DNA of 64,000 bases, from assembly GCA_964019425.1 (NCBI GenBank), contig OZ025832.1:620001-684000 (forward strand). Direction: 5' to 3'. Positions 46,019-56,093 of the stretch are shown here, piece by piece; the stretch's first letter is position 1; each line of letters begins with the position of its first letter. The stretch is from Flectonema sp. DT1601. Taxonomy: Eukaryota; Euglenozoa; Diplonemea; Diplonemida; Diplonemidae. The position numbers were made by a program, and so were the translations under genes. Below the pieces are notes generated by a model that was not told the DNA's origin, did no database searches, and saw only the letters and a list, made by a program, of their open reading frames with translations.

Positions 46019-47668
46019 GTTGAGATCAAAGTCCGAATCGTTACTTTCCATTTCTACGTCACGGTTTTTATCACTATCCTGCTTAGCAGCAGATTCGGTG
46101 GGCGGTGTTGTCGCTTGTGCTGTTGCTGGTGCTGGCGTTGGTGCTGATGGTGCTGGCGCTGGTGTTGGTGCTGATGTCGGCTGCTGAGTTGGTTGTTGTG
46201 GTTGAGGAGTTGTTTTTTGTCTCTTCAGGGTTCCCGTTAGTTTTTGAGCCGCGTCGCCTGGGATGTAGGTTGGGCCTAGCGGTTTTCTGTCAGTTCGTTT
46301 AACTTCTTTGTTTATCACAAGGTATTCATTAGTACCTATGCTTACGAAGTTGGGCGGTTGAGATTTCGCAATTGCAACAATAGTAGTACTCCCTCCTTTA
46401 TGGAAAGAAGCAACAACTGTGTGTTCCCAGTTGTGTGAGGACTTCAAGAAGTCGCTGATCTGCGCTGTCGAGTACTTACGAATCGCCATCGAATTTATAA
46501 CAAACCTGTCGCCCGAGGGCAGTGCAGGCTTGATTGCCGCGTTGAGCTTGATGCTGACTCTGATATTACAGTCAGGGTGGACTCGGAGTCCAAAACAGCT
46601 CTTGAACCTGCACATGTAGAACTTTCCTTTGAATTCATCAAGTGCAGAAGTCTTGGACTTCGCTGCCAGGAAGCCAAGGTCGTTTTTGAATTGCAAAGTC
46701 GGCCAAACGTCACTTCCGTTCGACCAACTCGGGTTTCTGATAAAGACATTCTTGGGTTTGTCAGTTTCAGGTTCGCTGTTGTTGTATTCCAGAACCTCGT
46801 GTACTTGGTTTCTGGGGACTCTGAAAGCCATCGAGGTGTGGGACTCGTTCTTCCTGTAGCTAAAGGGGTCCGCCTTTATCTTCAATTTCTTTAGAATATC
46901 GGTCGTTTTGACGGTCAATTCTTTCTCAGCTGATTTTCCCCAGTCTTGGATGAATAGAACTGGGTTGGGAGTTGGAATCTGGTGGCTAGTTGCTGCTTTA
47001 GAAAAGTCGTCACCAAATACGTGCGTGTAAAATACGCGCCTGATCTCGCAGACGCCACCCTTTTTTATCACCGGTAATGCTACTGGAACGGTGCTCTTTG
47101 TGAGCGGGATTTTGCTGATAGCAGCCCAACGGCCGCTCTTCTTTGTTTGGCGGAGTGCTTCTAAGTCTAGCTTCGAACGAACTAAAACAAGACCAGAGGT
47201 AAGGTTGTTTGTAGCATTAGCTGCTACGTCGTAACTGATGGTGGCCACAGCGCCTGCCCATGCACCGTGAATGTGCCACTCCGGGTAGCTTGCTTTTGCT
47301 TTTCCCTTCGTGGTTTGATTGTCCTTCATTGCTGTCGGTATCGGCAATGAGAACGGCTTCGTACTCGTTTGTTGATTAGAAGCTGTAGATGCTCCTGTAG
47401 TTGGTTGGTTGACACCTGTGGTTGAGGGTGTCGTCGCTTCTGCTGCCGTCGTCGCGGTCGCTTCCGTCCCACCACTCCCATCGAGTGTGTCCGGTGTCCT
47501 CCTCTTCATCTCCGGGTTCCCACCTTCTGACCCAGCTACGAATTGAACGATCTCCATTAGGAGATTTGCCACCCTTCTTTCCTTCTCTTGCTCCGGGATC
47601 CCGTCTTCTCCCACTATCTTCAGGAGGTTTATTGCCTCCGATACCAACCTCCTCAGGTTGTCTCTCAT
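46016..47668 (-). CDS. Element C ORF1: putative RNA-binding (gag-like) LINE protein
   Basis: A 550-residue protein starting at the first ATG after the SL remnant (MRDNLRRLVSEAINLLK). The first 60 residues look helical and may form a coiled coil. A Thr/Ala-rich linker follows (TEATATTAAEATTPSTTG), then a 320-residue globular region (YPEWHIHGAWAGAVATISYDVAANATNNLTSG...) that I do not recognise; no CCHC knuckles are visible. A Pro/Ala/Gln-rich low-complexity segment (PQPQQPTQQPTSAPTPAPAP) and an acidic tail end it at UGA. By position and analogy it should coat the LINE RNA. It is probably made alone most of the time and as an ORF1-ORF2 readthrough product some of the time. Confidence 0.8.
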   Translation of the reverse strand: MRDNLRRLVSEAINLLKIVGEDGIPEQEKERRVANLLMEIVQFVAGSEGGNPEMKRRTPDTLDGSGGTEATATTAAEATTPSTTGVNQPTTGASTASNQQTSTKPFSLPIPTAMKDNQTTKGKAKASYPEWHIHGAWAGAVATISYDVAANATNNLTSGLVLVRSKLDLEALRQTKKSGRWAAISKIPLTKSTVPVALPVIKKGGVCEIRRVFYTHVFGDDFSKAATSHQIPTPNPVLFIQDWGKSAEKELTVKTTDILKKLKIKADPFSYRKNESHTSMAFRVPRNQVHEVLEYNNSEPETDKPKNVFIRNPSWSNGSDVWPTLQFKNDLGFLAAKSKTSALDEFKGKFYMCRFKSCFGLRVHPDCNIRVSIKLNAAIKPALPSGDRFVINSMAIRKYSTAQISDFLKSSHNWEHTVVASFHKGGSTTIVAIAKSQPPNFVSIGTNEYLVINKEVKRTDRKPLGPTYIPGDAAQKLTGTLKRQKTTPQPQQPTQQPTSAPTPAPAPSAPTPAPATAQATTPPTESAAKQDSDKNRDVEMESNDSDFDLN

Positions 47669-47726
47669 AATTGCTTTTTCCTGTGAAACGTACCCACTGA
47701 TTCTTACCAATATTAGGTTGCGAAAT

Positions 47727-47741
47727 CAATAAAGTACAGAA
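47727..47741 (-). other. 5'-truncated spliced leader at the head of element C
   Basis: The minus strand reads TTCTGTACTTTATTG, the last 15 nt of the SL seen whole at 28142-28180, followed by ATTTCGCAACC of the LINE leader. Just upstream (47742-47750) GTTCTGTAC repeats part of it, as if reverse transcription slipped or restarted within the SL. Element C was thus also copied from a trans-spliced mRNA. Confidence 0.85.
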
Positions 47742-49485
47742 GTACAGAACTTTGTATGTGAATGCCCTGCATTCTATAAGGAAAGAAAAACAAACTTCGA
47801 ATCTCTTATACTAACGGAACAAGAGTTAGAAGGACACGTGAATGAATTCGATGGTATGAAAATACTGTTGAAATATATATGTGAAGTGGGAAAAGGGCTT
47901 ATCCAAAGGGTGAGGCTCATAAGAGAATAAAGAAACGATGCTTTTGCCCCACTCTTTTGTGAAGGTAGATGCCTTGTGGTGCCGAAGGAAAGCAGACAGG
48001 GGAACAGATGATGAAGAGGATTCTGATGTATGAAGAAGGTGATTCTGATGTCATTTAAAAGATGAAGATTATGTAGTTACGAAAATGATGAGGATACTGC
48101 AGTAAGTTAAATGAACAGAAGAGATCATCCTACTCCTTGAGAACAAGAAGGGTTCATTGAGAAGCCTGTCATTTTGCTGTTTAATTATGCTGATAATAAC
48201 AATTATGCTGATAACATTTATTACGTAACTCTTGCTTAACATTAGACAAATCTAACTAAGTCTTTTGTTCATCTTGCTCTTCTTAACTTCCATTATGCGA
48301 AAAACTTCTTAAGCAAGAGGGAAAGCTGATTGCTGGAAGGAGGGCTGACAGTTTTAAGATGTGGAGAACACTTATTTAGATGAAGACGTAAAGTAAATTA
48401 GATGTACTCACATGAGGATTATAAACATGTCAACAACTCAAAGAATAAGGGTTAATCGTGTAACCCGTCAAACCATGCTGTTGTAACTATTATGCTGATT
48501 AATTTTATTTTTACGTAACTCTTGCTGCACATTAGACTAAACTAGCTCAGTCTTCTGTTTCTCTATTGTATTCCTTTCTATTTATGAACGAACCTTTTGG
48601 GGTCAACTTACCCCGCTCATAAACAGGATATCAAGTGAACAGAGAATTAACCTTCTCTGTATCACAACATATCCAGTATCAAAAAAAAAAAAAAAAAAAA
48701 AAAAATATTTACAATTCCGGGTTTTTACTCTCGAGTAAAATGATATTCTTTTTTTACTAACTTTTTTCTTCTTTTGATGCACAAAAAATCAAAGTGGGAA
48801 GAAAGCCTAATCGTCGGCGAGTAGTATGAAAGGAGCCTCCCTTCTGCCTCTGAATTGTCAGGTTAACAGTAAAAAACTTCGAGTTAGTTCTCGGTTTGAT
48901 CGTCGGACAGTTATCAAGAAGCTGACATGGCGGAAGATATGCCACGCAGGCACTGGAAAAATTCAACGTCGATAAAGATCACCGCGTACATCAAGAAGGA
49001 GTTGACAAGAACTTAAGTACTAAATAGAAGTCCCCCCCGGGCGTATGATTTTTGGTCATTAAAACTAATACCGAAGAAAAGTACAACGCTTGTGCAGCTT
49101 TCAAAGTGGGGTCCACTTGACACCTTTATATTTTTTAGTAGCCATGCTGTTGCATTCAAAATAGTGAGGAACTGCATTAGAAGCCAATCTTGGCATTTTC
49201 TCCTTTTATATCTCTGAGAAAACAGGTGAAAAAGAAGTAGTTTGTCTTTCATGCTGTTAAGTATGTTCTCCCTCGTTTCAAGTTTTCTTTTTGTTGATTT
49301 GAAAAGGCGGAGCATAGATGTAGTAGCCGCCTTAATCTACAGCTACCTATAAAATTCGTTCATTCCTGCAGGATACACAGAGGATACGAGTGATTGAGGG
49401 ATGCAAGGATACAAGATACAGTGGGATTTACGAACTTAAATATCTGAATTGCTCTTCAAGCAGTACTTCTCTTTTAGGTGCACAG
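47742..49485. other. Intergenic with an imperfect direct repeat
   Basis: No gene supported. TTACGTAACTCTTGCT, then ACATTAGAC, CTAACT/CTAGCT and AGTCTT recur at about 48189-48270 and 48478-48562, some 290 bp apart. An A tract lies near 48680. Before the next gene, CTTCTCTTTTAG (AG at 49476-49477) is a good SL acceptor. Confidence 0.55.
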
Positions 49486-50257
49486 ATGGAAAGCGAATTA
49501 CCTGACAGCCTAATAACATGGGCCCTTCCTGTTGCTCCGAATGACCCCAAGAAGACTCGTAAATTGAGACAGAAATGTGGAGCACCACTAGAAGATGAGC
49601 CGAAACCACAAGTGTCAGATGTTCTGACCAGGTTTATTGACAACAGAGAATGGGTCGATGCGAGTGGTACTGCTTGGGTTCAAGAGGCTTCTCCTGAACC
49701 CGCATCCAGACTGGATGCGGTTATCTTGGAAGAAAAGTTAGATAAAAAACTCCGAGAATCGGGAGCCCACCCGACAGGAATTTGCCCAACTCGCAGAGAA
49801 CACTTCCAGGAGTGTTTTAGTGAAGTGATTCGACAGATAACTGCAGACAGTGTTGAACGGGGTATCTTACTTCACAAGGTACGGGAAGAGCGTGAAGCAA
49901 CTATTCGAGGCTATGAAGAACTTCTAGAAAGCCGTGCGGGGTATGTGTTACTTAGCTAATTGCTCAACATATAAAAAAATAATGAAATTACACAGGTATG
50001 CCTTTAGAATAGCTTTAAAGGGGGAGAAGGATCATTTTCGTGTGCGAACTCGAATTCAAGAATTAAAGGCATTGAAGGCTGAATTACTCGAAGAAGAAGA
50101 ACGATTAAAAGCAGAAGAACAACGAGCGAGACAAGAGGGGGAAGAAATGCTAAAAGAAGAAGATAAGAGGAGACGAGAAGAACTTGGAATGCTGGGCAAG
50201 GAGTCACATCTCAAAAAGACACAGTTAGAAGCAATTACTGTTTTGCCTCGGAAGTAA
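49486..50257 (+). CDS. Axonemal dynein light intermediate chain p28 (DNALI1 type), one intron
   Basis: Exons 49486-49940 and 49996-50257 join to 717 nt, an exact 238-codon frame. The product has the p28 hallmarks: REWVDASGTAWVQEASPEPASRLDAVILEEKLDKKLRE, TGICPTRREHFQECFSEVIRQIT, ERGILLHKVREE, and after the splice ESRAGYAFRIALKGE, where p28 has VAFGMRKAL. A Glu/Arg-rich coiled coil follows (ELLEEEERLKAEEQRARQEGEE). p28 binds inner-arm dynein heavy chains in the flagellar axoneme. Family length is about 250. Read without splicing, the first exon stops early with YVLLS and the second has no proper start. Start: MESELPD, the ATG just after the acceptor at 49476-49477. Confidence 0.9.
49941..49995 (+). 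other. 55-nt cis-spliced intron in the p28 gene
   Basis: Donor GTATGT at 49941, acceptor ATTACACAG ending at 49995. It contains two in-frame stops, and its removal restores both the frame and the family alignment across the junction. Confidence 0.85.
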
Positions 50258-50546
50258 ATTATTGCTTTTCTAATGACATGGTTATAGGTTATCCAGCCTC
50301 GAAAAAGGCCGGCAAATGACTTTATCTGGTGTATTACTACACTTTATGATATATATATTATTGCTAACTTCTGTTCTGTTCATCCAAACTATTTCTTGCA
50401 ACCACCGTACTAATTCTTTACTTATTGTTTTCTTCAGGTACATCGATATGTATATTCATTTGTAATTAGACTGTCACTTCTCACTTATACTAACTTTTGG
50501 ATAGAGGTGATAGACCCTCTGGTTTACCACAGGGACTGTAATTTAT

Positions 50547-51641
50547 ATGCCGCGCACGTTGAGCCAAAATAACACGAAGTTGGGAGCAATCTTGCTTTTC
50601 TCTATCGTGATCGTGTTTTGGAATTTAACTGCCCTCACTGGAAGGACTATTACGAGGCCTTTGAAACGTAGTGCAGGTCGCGTGAAGGCAACTGAGCAGG
50701 TTAATATCAACTTTGATAATAAAGATGAGCCTTTGTACTATGCGAATGGTCTTAGAGTCGATTTAGAAGACGAGATGGCGTGGAAGCAAAAAGATATAAC
50801 TTGGTTTACTGTTTTGAACGGACCTAGGTACTATTGGTGTGATACAATAGCATCAGCGTGGCATAACGGAATAACTATGAATATATGGGGATGGGGTAAT
50901 ACTGAGTTCAATGATTGGCTAATGACGTGGATGAAAATCCCATTAGCGATTGAATTCTCAATCGGATTGGGTGATGATGATATGATGGGGTTTGTTGATG
51001 GGGCGGATTCACTGTTTCAAAAAAACAACAAAGAACTTCTTGATTTATATGACTTTGCGAAGTCTCCAAGTCATGACTTTATATTCAGCACTGAAATAAA
51101 CTGCGCAGTTCAATCCCTTCCCCTTCACGGATGTAATAACTCTCAGTTCCCAATGACTCCTTGGGGAATGAGATACCTGAACTCAGGATTGTACTTGGGT
51201 CCCAGTAATAAATTGAGATACTTCTTACAATGGGCAGAAAAAGTATACTTACCGAGATATCGTAATGGAACTGTTCAGAGAAATGACCAGTCAGTGATTG
51301 GAAAAGCCTATCACGATGGGTGGAATCAGAATATCTCACTCGATTCTTCAAATATTCTTTTTCAATCAGTTAGAATGGCTGAAGGATTGTATTGTCAAGA
51401 AGGAGATAATCCGTCAAAGAAATTACCAGTTCCAGATCCTGTTACCAATCGATTAAAGAACTGTCAAACAGGAACATCACCCGGTATATTTCATTTTAAC
51501 GGAAAAGCAAAACCATTTTTAGCAAAATGGATTACAAAATACTGGTGGTTTGGCAAATCCATTAATCCCAACGCTGTTGTATTCGTTAACAAGAAACCCA
51601 TCTCTCTAAAGGCTATCTGTCCAAAGTTAAGATTCGGATAA
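50547..51641 (+). CDS. Type II membrane glycosyltransferase, PLOD/procollagen galactosyltransferase-like
   Basis: A 364-residue protein: short cytosolic start, one membrane helix (LGAILLFSIVIVFWNLTAL, residues 11-29), then a lumenal domain. The core follows the glycosyltransferase part of PLOD and GLT25-type enzymes: IGLGDDDMMGFVDGADSLFQ with a D.D-type metal site, FIFSTEINCAVQSLPLHGC, MRYLNSGLYLGPSNKLRYFLQ, RNDQSVIGKAYHDG (the DQ box), ISLDSSNILFQS and PGIFHFNGKAK (the H.NG box). Such enzymes add galactose or glucose to hydroxylysine; here the substrate is unknown. The start is the first ATG after TTTACCACAG (AG at 50531-50532). With the SLC35A transporter it points to Golgi or ER glycosylation. 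Confidence 0.8.
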   Translation: MPRTLSQNNTKLGAILLFSIVIVFWNLTALTGRTITRPLKRSAGRVKATEQVNINFDNKDEPLYYANGLRVDLEDEMAWKQKDITWFTVLNGPRYYWCDTIASAWHNGITMNIWGWGNTEFNDWLMTWMKIPLAIEFSIGLGDDDMMGFVDGADSLFQKNNKELLDLYDFAKSPSHDFIFSTEINCAVQSLPLHGCNNSQFPMTPWGMRYLNSGLYLGPSNKLRYFLQWAEKVYLPRYRNGTVQRNDQSVIGKAYHDGWNQNISLDSSNILFQSVRMAEGLYCQEGDNPSKKLPVPDPVTNRLKNCQTGTSPGIFHFNGKAKPFLAKWITKYWWFGKSINPNAVVFVNKKPISLKAICPKLRFG

Positions 51642-51926
51642 TATACATCGCACACTAAGATACGTGTTATATAGCATTTAGTCCCTGCGGTAGATCCTTT
51701 GATAATTATTTAATGTTTGGCAGTGTTTGCCATGTACTTTACGCTTCACGATCTCGAAGTAGGTTTCGATGTCAATATCATGAAATAATTAACAGTTTCT
51801 TCTCTTTAACAGTGATTAATGTTATTGTTGGTTTTTTTTATATTTTAATTTCATTAGGAAGACTCTGTTTTAAGTTATCTACTTTCCCAAACAGTAATGA
51901 GTCGATTTACGCATCTGCAAGAATAG
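51642..51926. other. Intergenic
   Basis: No gene supported; TTATATTTTAATTTCATTAG (AG at 51856-51857) is the likely acceptor for the next gene. Confidence 0.5.
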
Positions 51927-53803
51927 ATGCCAAATTATTTGACTGATGAACAGTCAGGGGCTCTTCGAGGGAGTTTGAATACAGCACCTGGATCGAGCCC
52001 TTCAGATGTAAGTGATGGACTGTCTCGGAGTTGGAGATTAGACCTTGAGAATGTTAGTAGCAGGTTGGGGATTCGAATGTCTCATCTGGTAGAAGGAATG
52101 CGGAACTCAACTGGTAACTTTGAAGTTATATCAAACGCACAACCTCAGCAGTCTTGTTCTCGTGATATTCGCATACCTGCAAATCAAACAACCCAATCTC
52201 ATTCCTTACCAACAAGCGCACTCATGATGAGCAGAGGTGAAAGCAACTCTACACAAGATATTCATGTTGTTAGACCTAATAGGGGAAGGTCAGCTGATCA
52301 TTTATCGTCAATGACTCCTCCCGTTACTATTAATGAAGAAGGTGCTCCTCTTCTACACAATAAAAAACCTTATAAAACAATAAATATACCTGCTTCCCTG
52401 AGCCCAGAATTGCATCCGACACTAGTACCGTTACGTGCAGCGAGTAGCAGTTTACAGAGGTCAGCTGATACCTTAGAATCTGGTGCTCTTCCTGCGTGTA
52501 GTGAGATTAGTAACGGATCTTTTATTAGGGATGCTCTCATTCAATGTGATCCACCTACACTTCGATTGCCGACCCTGGAAGGAAGTTCTTCGCCTCCCCC
52601 TGAGAGTCGCAATTATGGAACTCAAGAGTGCCTTCAGGTCGATGGGCCTGTCGAACTCAAGAAAGATAGACGAGTAAACTTTTTATCATTTGATGGATCA
52701 CCGATTAGCACTGTTCATATTTATGAAGCGATTCATCAAGAGGCTATTGTTATGGATGTTAAGTACGTGAGGCCCAAGTGGGTGTGGCTTTGCTTAGTTG
52801 TTATCAATGCAGGTATGTCAGTCTGTGAGTATTTCAAATAGATCTCTTTACTTTTCAGCACAAGACTCCAATTACTAAAACAGGAATGGCTTTTTCAGCA
52901 GCAGAACTGCAGAGAATGGAAAATGACAGTACACTAGAAGATAGTGTCGCTGCACCTATTTTAGCTTGGTGGATGTCTGTGGGGCAGTCAGTGTTGTTAG
53001 CGCTGGTGTTTCCATGTTTATGGATGCCAACTAAGGAAGAAAAGGCATTCTTAGGTAGCAAGTCAGGAAGGATATCATTCTTAACATTGTGTTTTGTTAT
53101 GACAATAGAAAGATCACTGACACAAGTTAGTTTGAATTGGTGTCATTCAGGAGGTAAAGTACCTGCCCACATTGCTGTTACACAATACCCACTTGTACTT
53201 CTCATAGGAAGAGCATTCTTATTAAAAAGAACGATTCCAACAGAAGCGATCTCAATGTTATTTATAGTCATGGGAATGGGTCTAATGATGGGTAATGCTA
53301 TGCACAGTAACTCTGATTATGATCCGAAGAGGATGCTTACAGGAATTCTTATTGGTTTACTTGCTTCTTGTTTTGCAACTTTGGAGCTCGTTCTGGCTCA
53401 CAAACTGCGAAACAGTGTTACTCTAATACTACTGTTGACTGTGGGACAATTGATATCTACGGCTTTTCACCTACCGATGGCTTTTTTGTGGGGTGCAACT
53501 GGCTCCGATATTGTAAGTGAAATCAGTGCTTATGTTCACTGGAGATACGCAACAGTAGTGCTGGCACTGACGGTCTCTAATGCATTTATGTTCCATATTT
53601 TATCATTTCTGCATCCTGTGACTGTAGCATTAGCGTTGTCTGCTCAAGTCGCACTTGTACTTCCGTTTGTTGAAACTAATTCAAACCTCCTTGGAGCTGG
53701 TTACTTAATTGGAATTATAAATCTCCTTTTTGGTGCTGGATGGGGATGCTATCTGTCTGCGAGGATTAGAAGAAACGTTTCAGTTGAGGTTCCGCTCAGT
53801 TAA
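51927..53803 (+). CDS. EamA/DMT-like ten-helix transporter with long N-terminal tail, one intron
   Basis: Exons 51927-52812 and 52884-53803 join to 1806 nt, 601 codons. The first 280 residues are Ser/Pro-rich and hydrophilic, probably cytosolic and disordered. The first membrane helix (KWVWLCLVVINAGMAFSAAEL) spans the splice junction, which argues for the intron. Nine or so helices follow, including WMSVGQSVLLALVFPCLW, MLFIVMGMGLMMG, ILIGLLASCFATLELVLAHKLR and YATVVLALTVSNAFMFHILSFLHPVTVALALSAQ, in the two-times-five pattern of drug/metabolite and triose-phosphate/nucleotide-sugar transporters. Substrate unknown. If the intron is not spliced, two separate genes with SL acceptor TTACTTTTCAG at 52848-52858 are the alternative. 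Confidence 0.72.
52813..52883 (+). other. 71-nt probable cis-intron in the DMT-like gene
   Basis: Donor CAG|GTATGT at 52813, end TACTAAAACAG at 52883 with an ACTAA branch-like motif. Removal turns two abutting frames into one that is continuous through a membrane helix. A stronger polypyrimidine acceptor, TTACTTTTCAG, lies 25 nt upstream inside the intron. Confidence 0.7.
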
Positions 53804-55795
53804 CTACTTACACTTCTCCAATTCTTATTATAACTCTGTTTTACATACTGTGGGGTGTCCTCTGTTATAAGTTGTAGCAATAGCTACTATTACATCGTGT
53901 CTGATGAACGAAAGTGAAGAGGCTTTATGTAAAGTAGCTGCTGTTCGCCGCTTATCGGGTGCTCTCCAAGTCTTTCTCAATTGCAGTTGTTGAAATATAA
54001 TTTTCGCTGCCTATTTCCCGATCGTAACAAAGCAACATAACTAATCCTGATCGGTGTTGTTGTAGTTCCCTTCCCATAATAAAGGTTTATAGTAACCTCA
54101 TGCTCTTTATCAACCCTCTGCGGTAAGTTCAACTACGCAATTTTTTCCCCCCTCATTCTGCATTTCGATGTTTTGTTTCTTGTCAGGTTCGTAGATCTCC
54201 CATTTTGAATTCTTGCCAGTTTTTTTTTTTTTGCTCCAAAAAAAGTTCGCTCTCGTTCAGGTTCAATACCTGCGAGCTTCTTTTTTTCACCGGGGCTCCG
54301 AAAATTCTGAAATTTTTCCCGTCATGTTGGGTTGTTTCGAGCGGTTAAAATTTTTGTGATGAGTTGGCGATTTCGCAAACTATTTTTGTGGAATTAGGGG
54401 TTTTCCCTTTTCTTTTTTATCGTGACCTGACCAATAGCATCTACAAACGAGCCTTCTAGAAGACATGATTGCCTATAGCCTTAAATTTCTGGTTTTTTTT
54501 TTCTGTGTTCGTCAAGAAATCATCATTGCTATGATCTTTATGTTTTTCTGTTTTTTGTTTTTTTTTATATCGACGTAGTCGGAGAAGAAACTATTCAGAT
54601 TGAAAAGCCGTTATTTCTTATGGTCATGGTTTATTTTCCCCCGCGTGACATCCTATGATGCTGTAGCGTTGGATTAAATAACATTAGCAAACTACTGCTA
54701 TTGAGTACTGTAGATAAATTTATTTATCAAAAAAAAAAAAAAAAAAAATTAAGGAACCTAAGAAAGGATAAAAAGTATAAGATCATGGCTATTAAAACTA
54801 CGTGTTGCACCACTAGTGTTGTATCGGTAGCAGGACAATGTGTGTGTTTTTTTTTGTTTTTTTTTATTTTTTAATGCAACTATTTTTATAATCAAGAACC
54901 TAATGTTCTAACTACTCAACTCGAAACCAAACAATTAATTGTTTACTGTCTTTACGATTGTTGATTTAATTCAAATTATGTCATTTGATGACCTGCTTAA
55001 TACTAACTAACCAATGAACCCAATCAAGGGTTCTGTGTGGTCCATATAGAAGTCTTGCAAGTATCGACTGGTTCTTTGACTTCAACGGACTCAGCAGTGT
55101 GATGTTTTTGTTTGTGCATGAAACCAAAAAAAAAAAAAAAAAAATCTGTTTCTGCTCCAACCTGTCGGTATTTTTTTTAAAAAAGGTTGCAAGATATAAA
55201 AGTGTTGTGTTGTGTCGTGTTACCATTTGTTGTTTGTTAATAAATGCAATATTTGTGACCACCCTCCTCCTCCCCCGACTAGTAGCTGTGTTCGGTATTT
55301 TTTATGATTGCTATTTGGTTAAAAAGGTATTGATTGTCTCGGTTCAGGATCCGTTTCTTGTATACCCGTAGATTTAATACATCTTTCCTTCTTAGCTTCA
55401 ATGGCTTCGTACAGAATTTTCGAAAAAAAAAAAAATTATTTTCTTTCGTGAGTAGCTTTATTGCGTTGAGATTTTTTTTTTTTTTTTTTTTAATATTATC
55501 ATCCTAGTTCTTTCTGGTAATCACCTACTGCCTGAAATCATTTAAATCAGCAAATAAGTTCGTCGTCTTGCTCTATCGAGAAGTACATTTGCAGAGTGAA
55601 AGAACCCACTAGTGCCTCTGCTTCTGTTATTTTTATTTATTGTTTTCAACAAATTAACTGCATATTGAAATGTTGTATAAGGAGGTATCGCATTCCCCTG
55701 ATCCCACTACGACATCAGTATTCGTTACGTGTATTACATCCCAGGTGGGGTAGAACCACCTGCTAACCTTTTTTTTTTTTTTTTTTTAATTTTTT
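53804..55795. other. Long intergenic region
   Basis: No gene supported over 2 kb. It holds T or A tracts near 54215, 54728, 55124, 55427 and 55471 and one copy of repeat D1. Two weak frames (55099-55371, 54981-55262) contain no recognisable feature. Confidence 0.55.
54551..54660 (+). repeat. Dispersed repeat D1, copy 2
   Basis: After a T tract: ATCGACGTAGTCGG, GAGAAGAAACTATTCAGATT, AAAAGCCGTTATTTCTTATG, then GTCATGGTTTATTTTCCCCC. It matches copy 1 nearly base for base through the first 60 positions. Confidence 0.6.
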
Positions 55796-55915
55796 TTATA
55801 AATTTCATTTATAACTTTAATCAGAACTATAAAAATGGCTGGGATCGAACTCCTTACTGTTGCTGGGTTCATCGCTGCGTTGTACGCTTCAGGATGGATA
55901 TTTATGTGTTCGTAA
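55796..55915 (+). repeat. Partial duplication of the antiporter gene start, with a 26-codon mini-frame
   Basis: TTATAAATTTCATTTATAAC, CTTTAATCAGAAC and then ATGGCTGGGATCGAACTCCT... repeat the leader and first 30 codons of the gene at 56094, about 258 bp further on. The copy drops six bases and leaves the duplicated sequence after TGGATATTT. Its frame, ATG at 55835 to TAA at 55913-55915, would make MAGIELLTVAGFIAALYASG plus six residues. Few differences exist, so it is recent. Confidence 0.85.
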
Positions 55916-56093
55916 ACGGTTTTCTGATTTCTGACGAGCAGCGCCAAGCCCCATGCAAGTGATTCTTTTATCCCATTATACTTCACTCAGAAATTACAGA
56001 ACAAGATCAAAAGGCTCAATTCTATATATTCTTTTGATTTCTTTGATTTCTTTTTATAAATTTCATTTATAACTTTAATCAGAACCACAAAAA

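Larger units (their letters stand above)
42065..47741 (-). mobile_element. Element C: ingi-type LINE with SL remnant, readthrough stop and 2A peptide
   Basis: On the minus strand: an SL remnant (47727-47741), a 58-nt leader, ORF1, an in-frame UGA, ORF2 and a 39-nt 3' UTR ending AATTTGTTATTATT rather than in poly(A). The set APE endonuclease, reverse transcriptase, RNase H and C-terminal zinc knuckle is that of the ingi/I group, which also carries N-terminal 2A peptides in trypanosomes (L1Tc, ingi). Frames look intact, so the copy is young. An older fragment of the family lies at 19960-20500. Its 3' end abuts the A30 of the B target repeat, so the two elements lie tail to tail. Confidence 0.88.
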
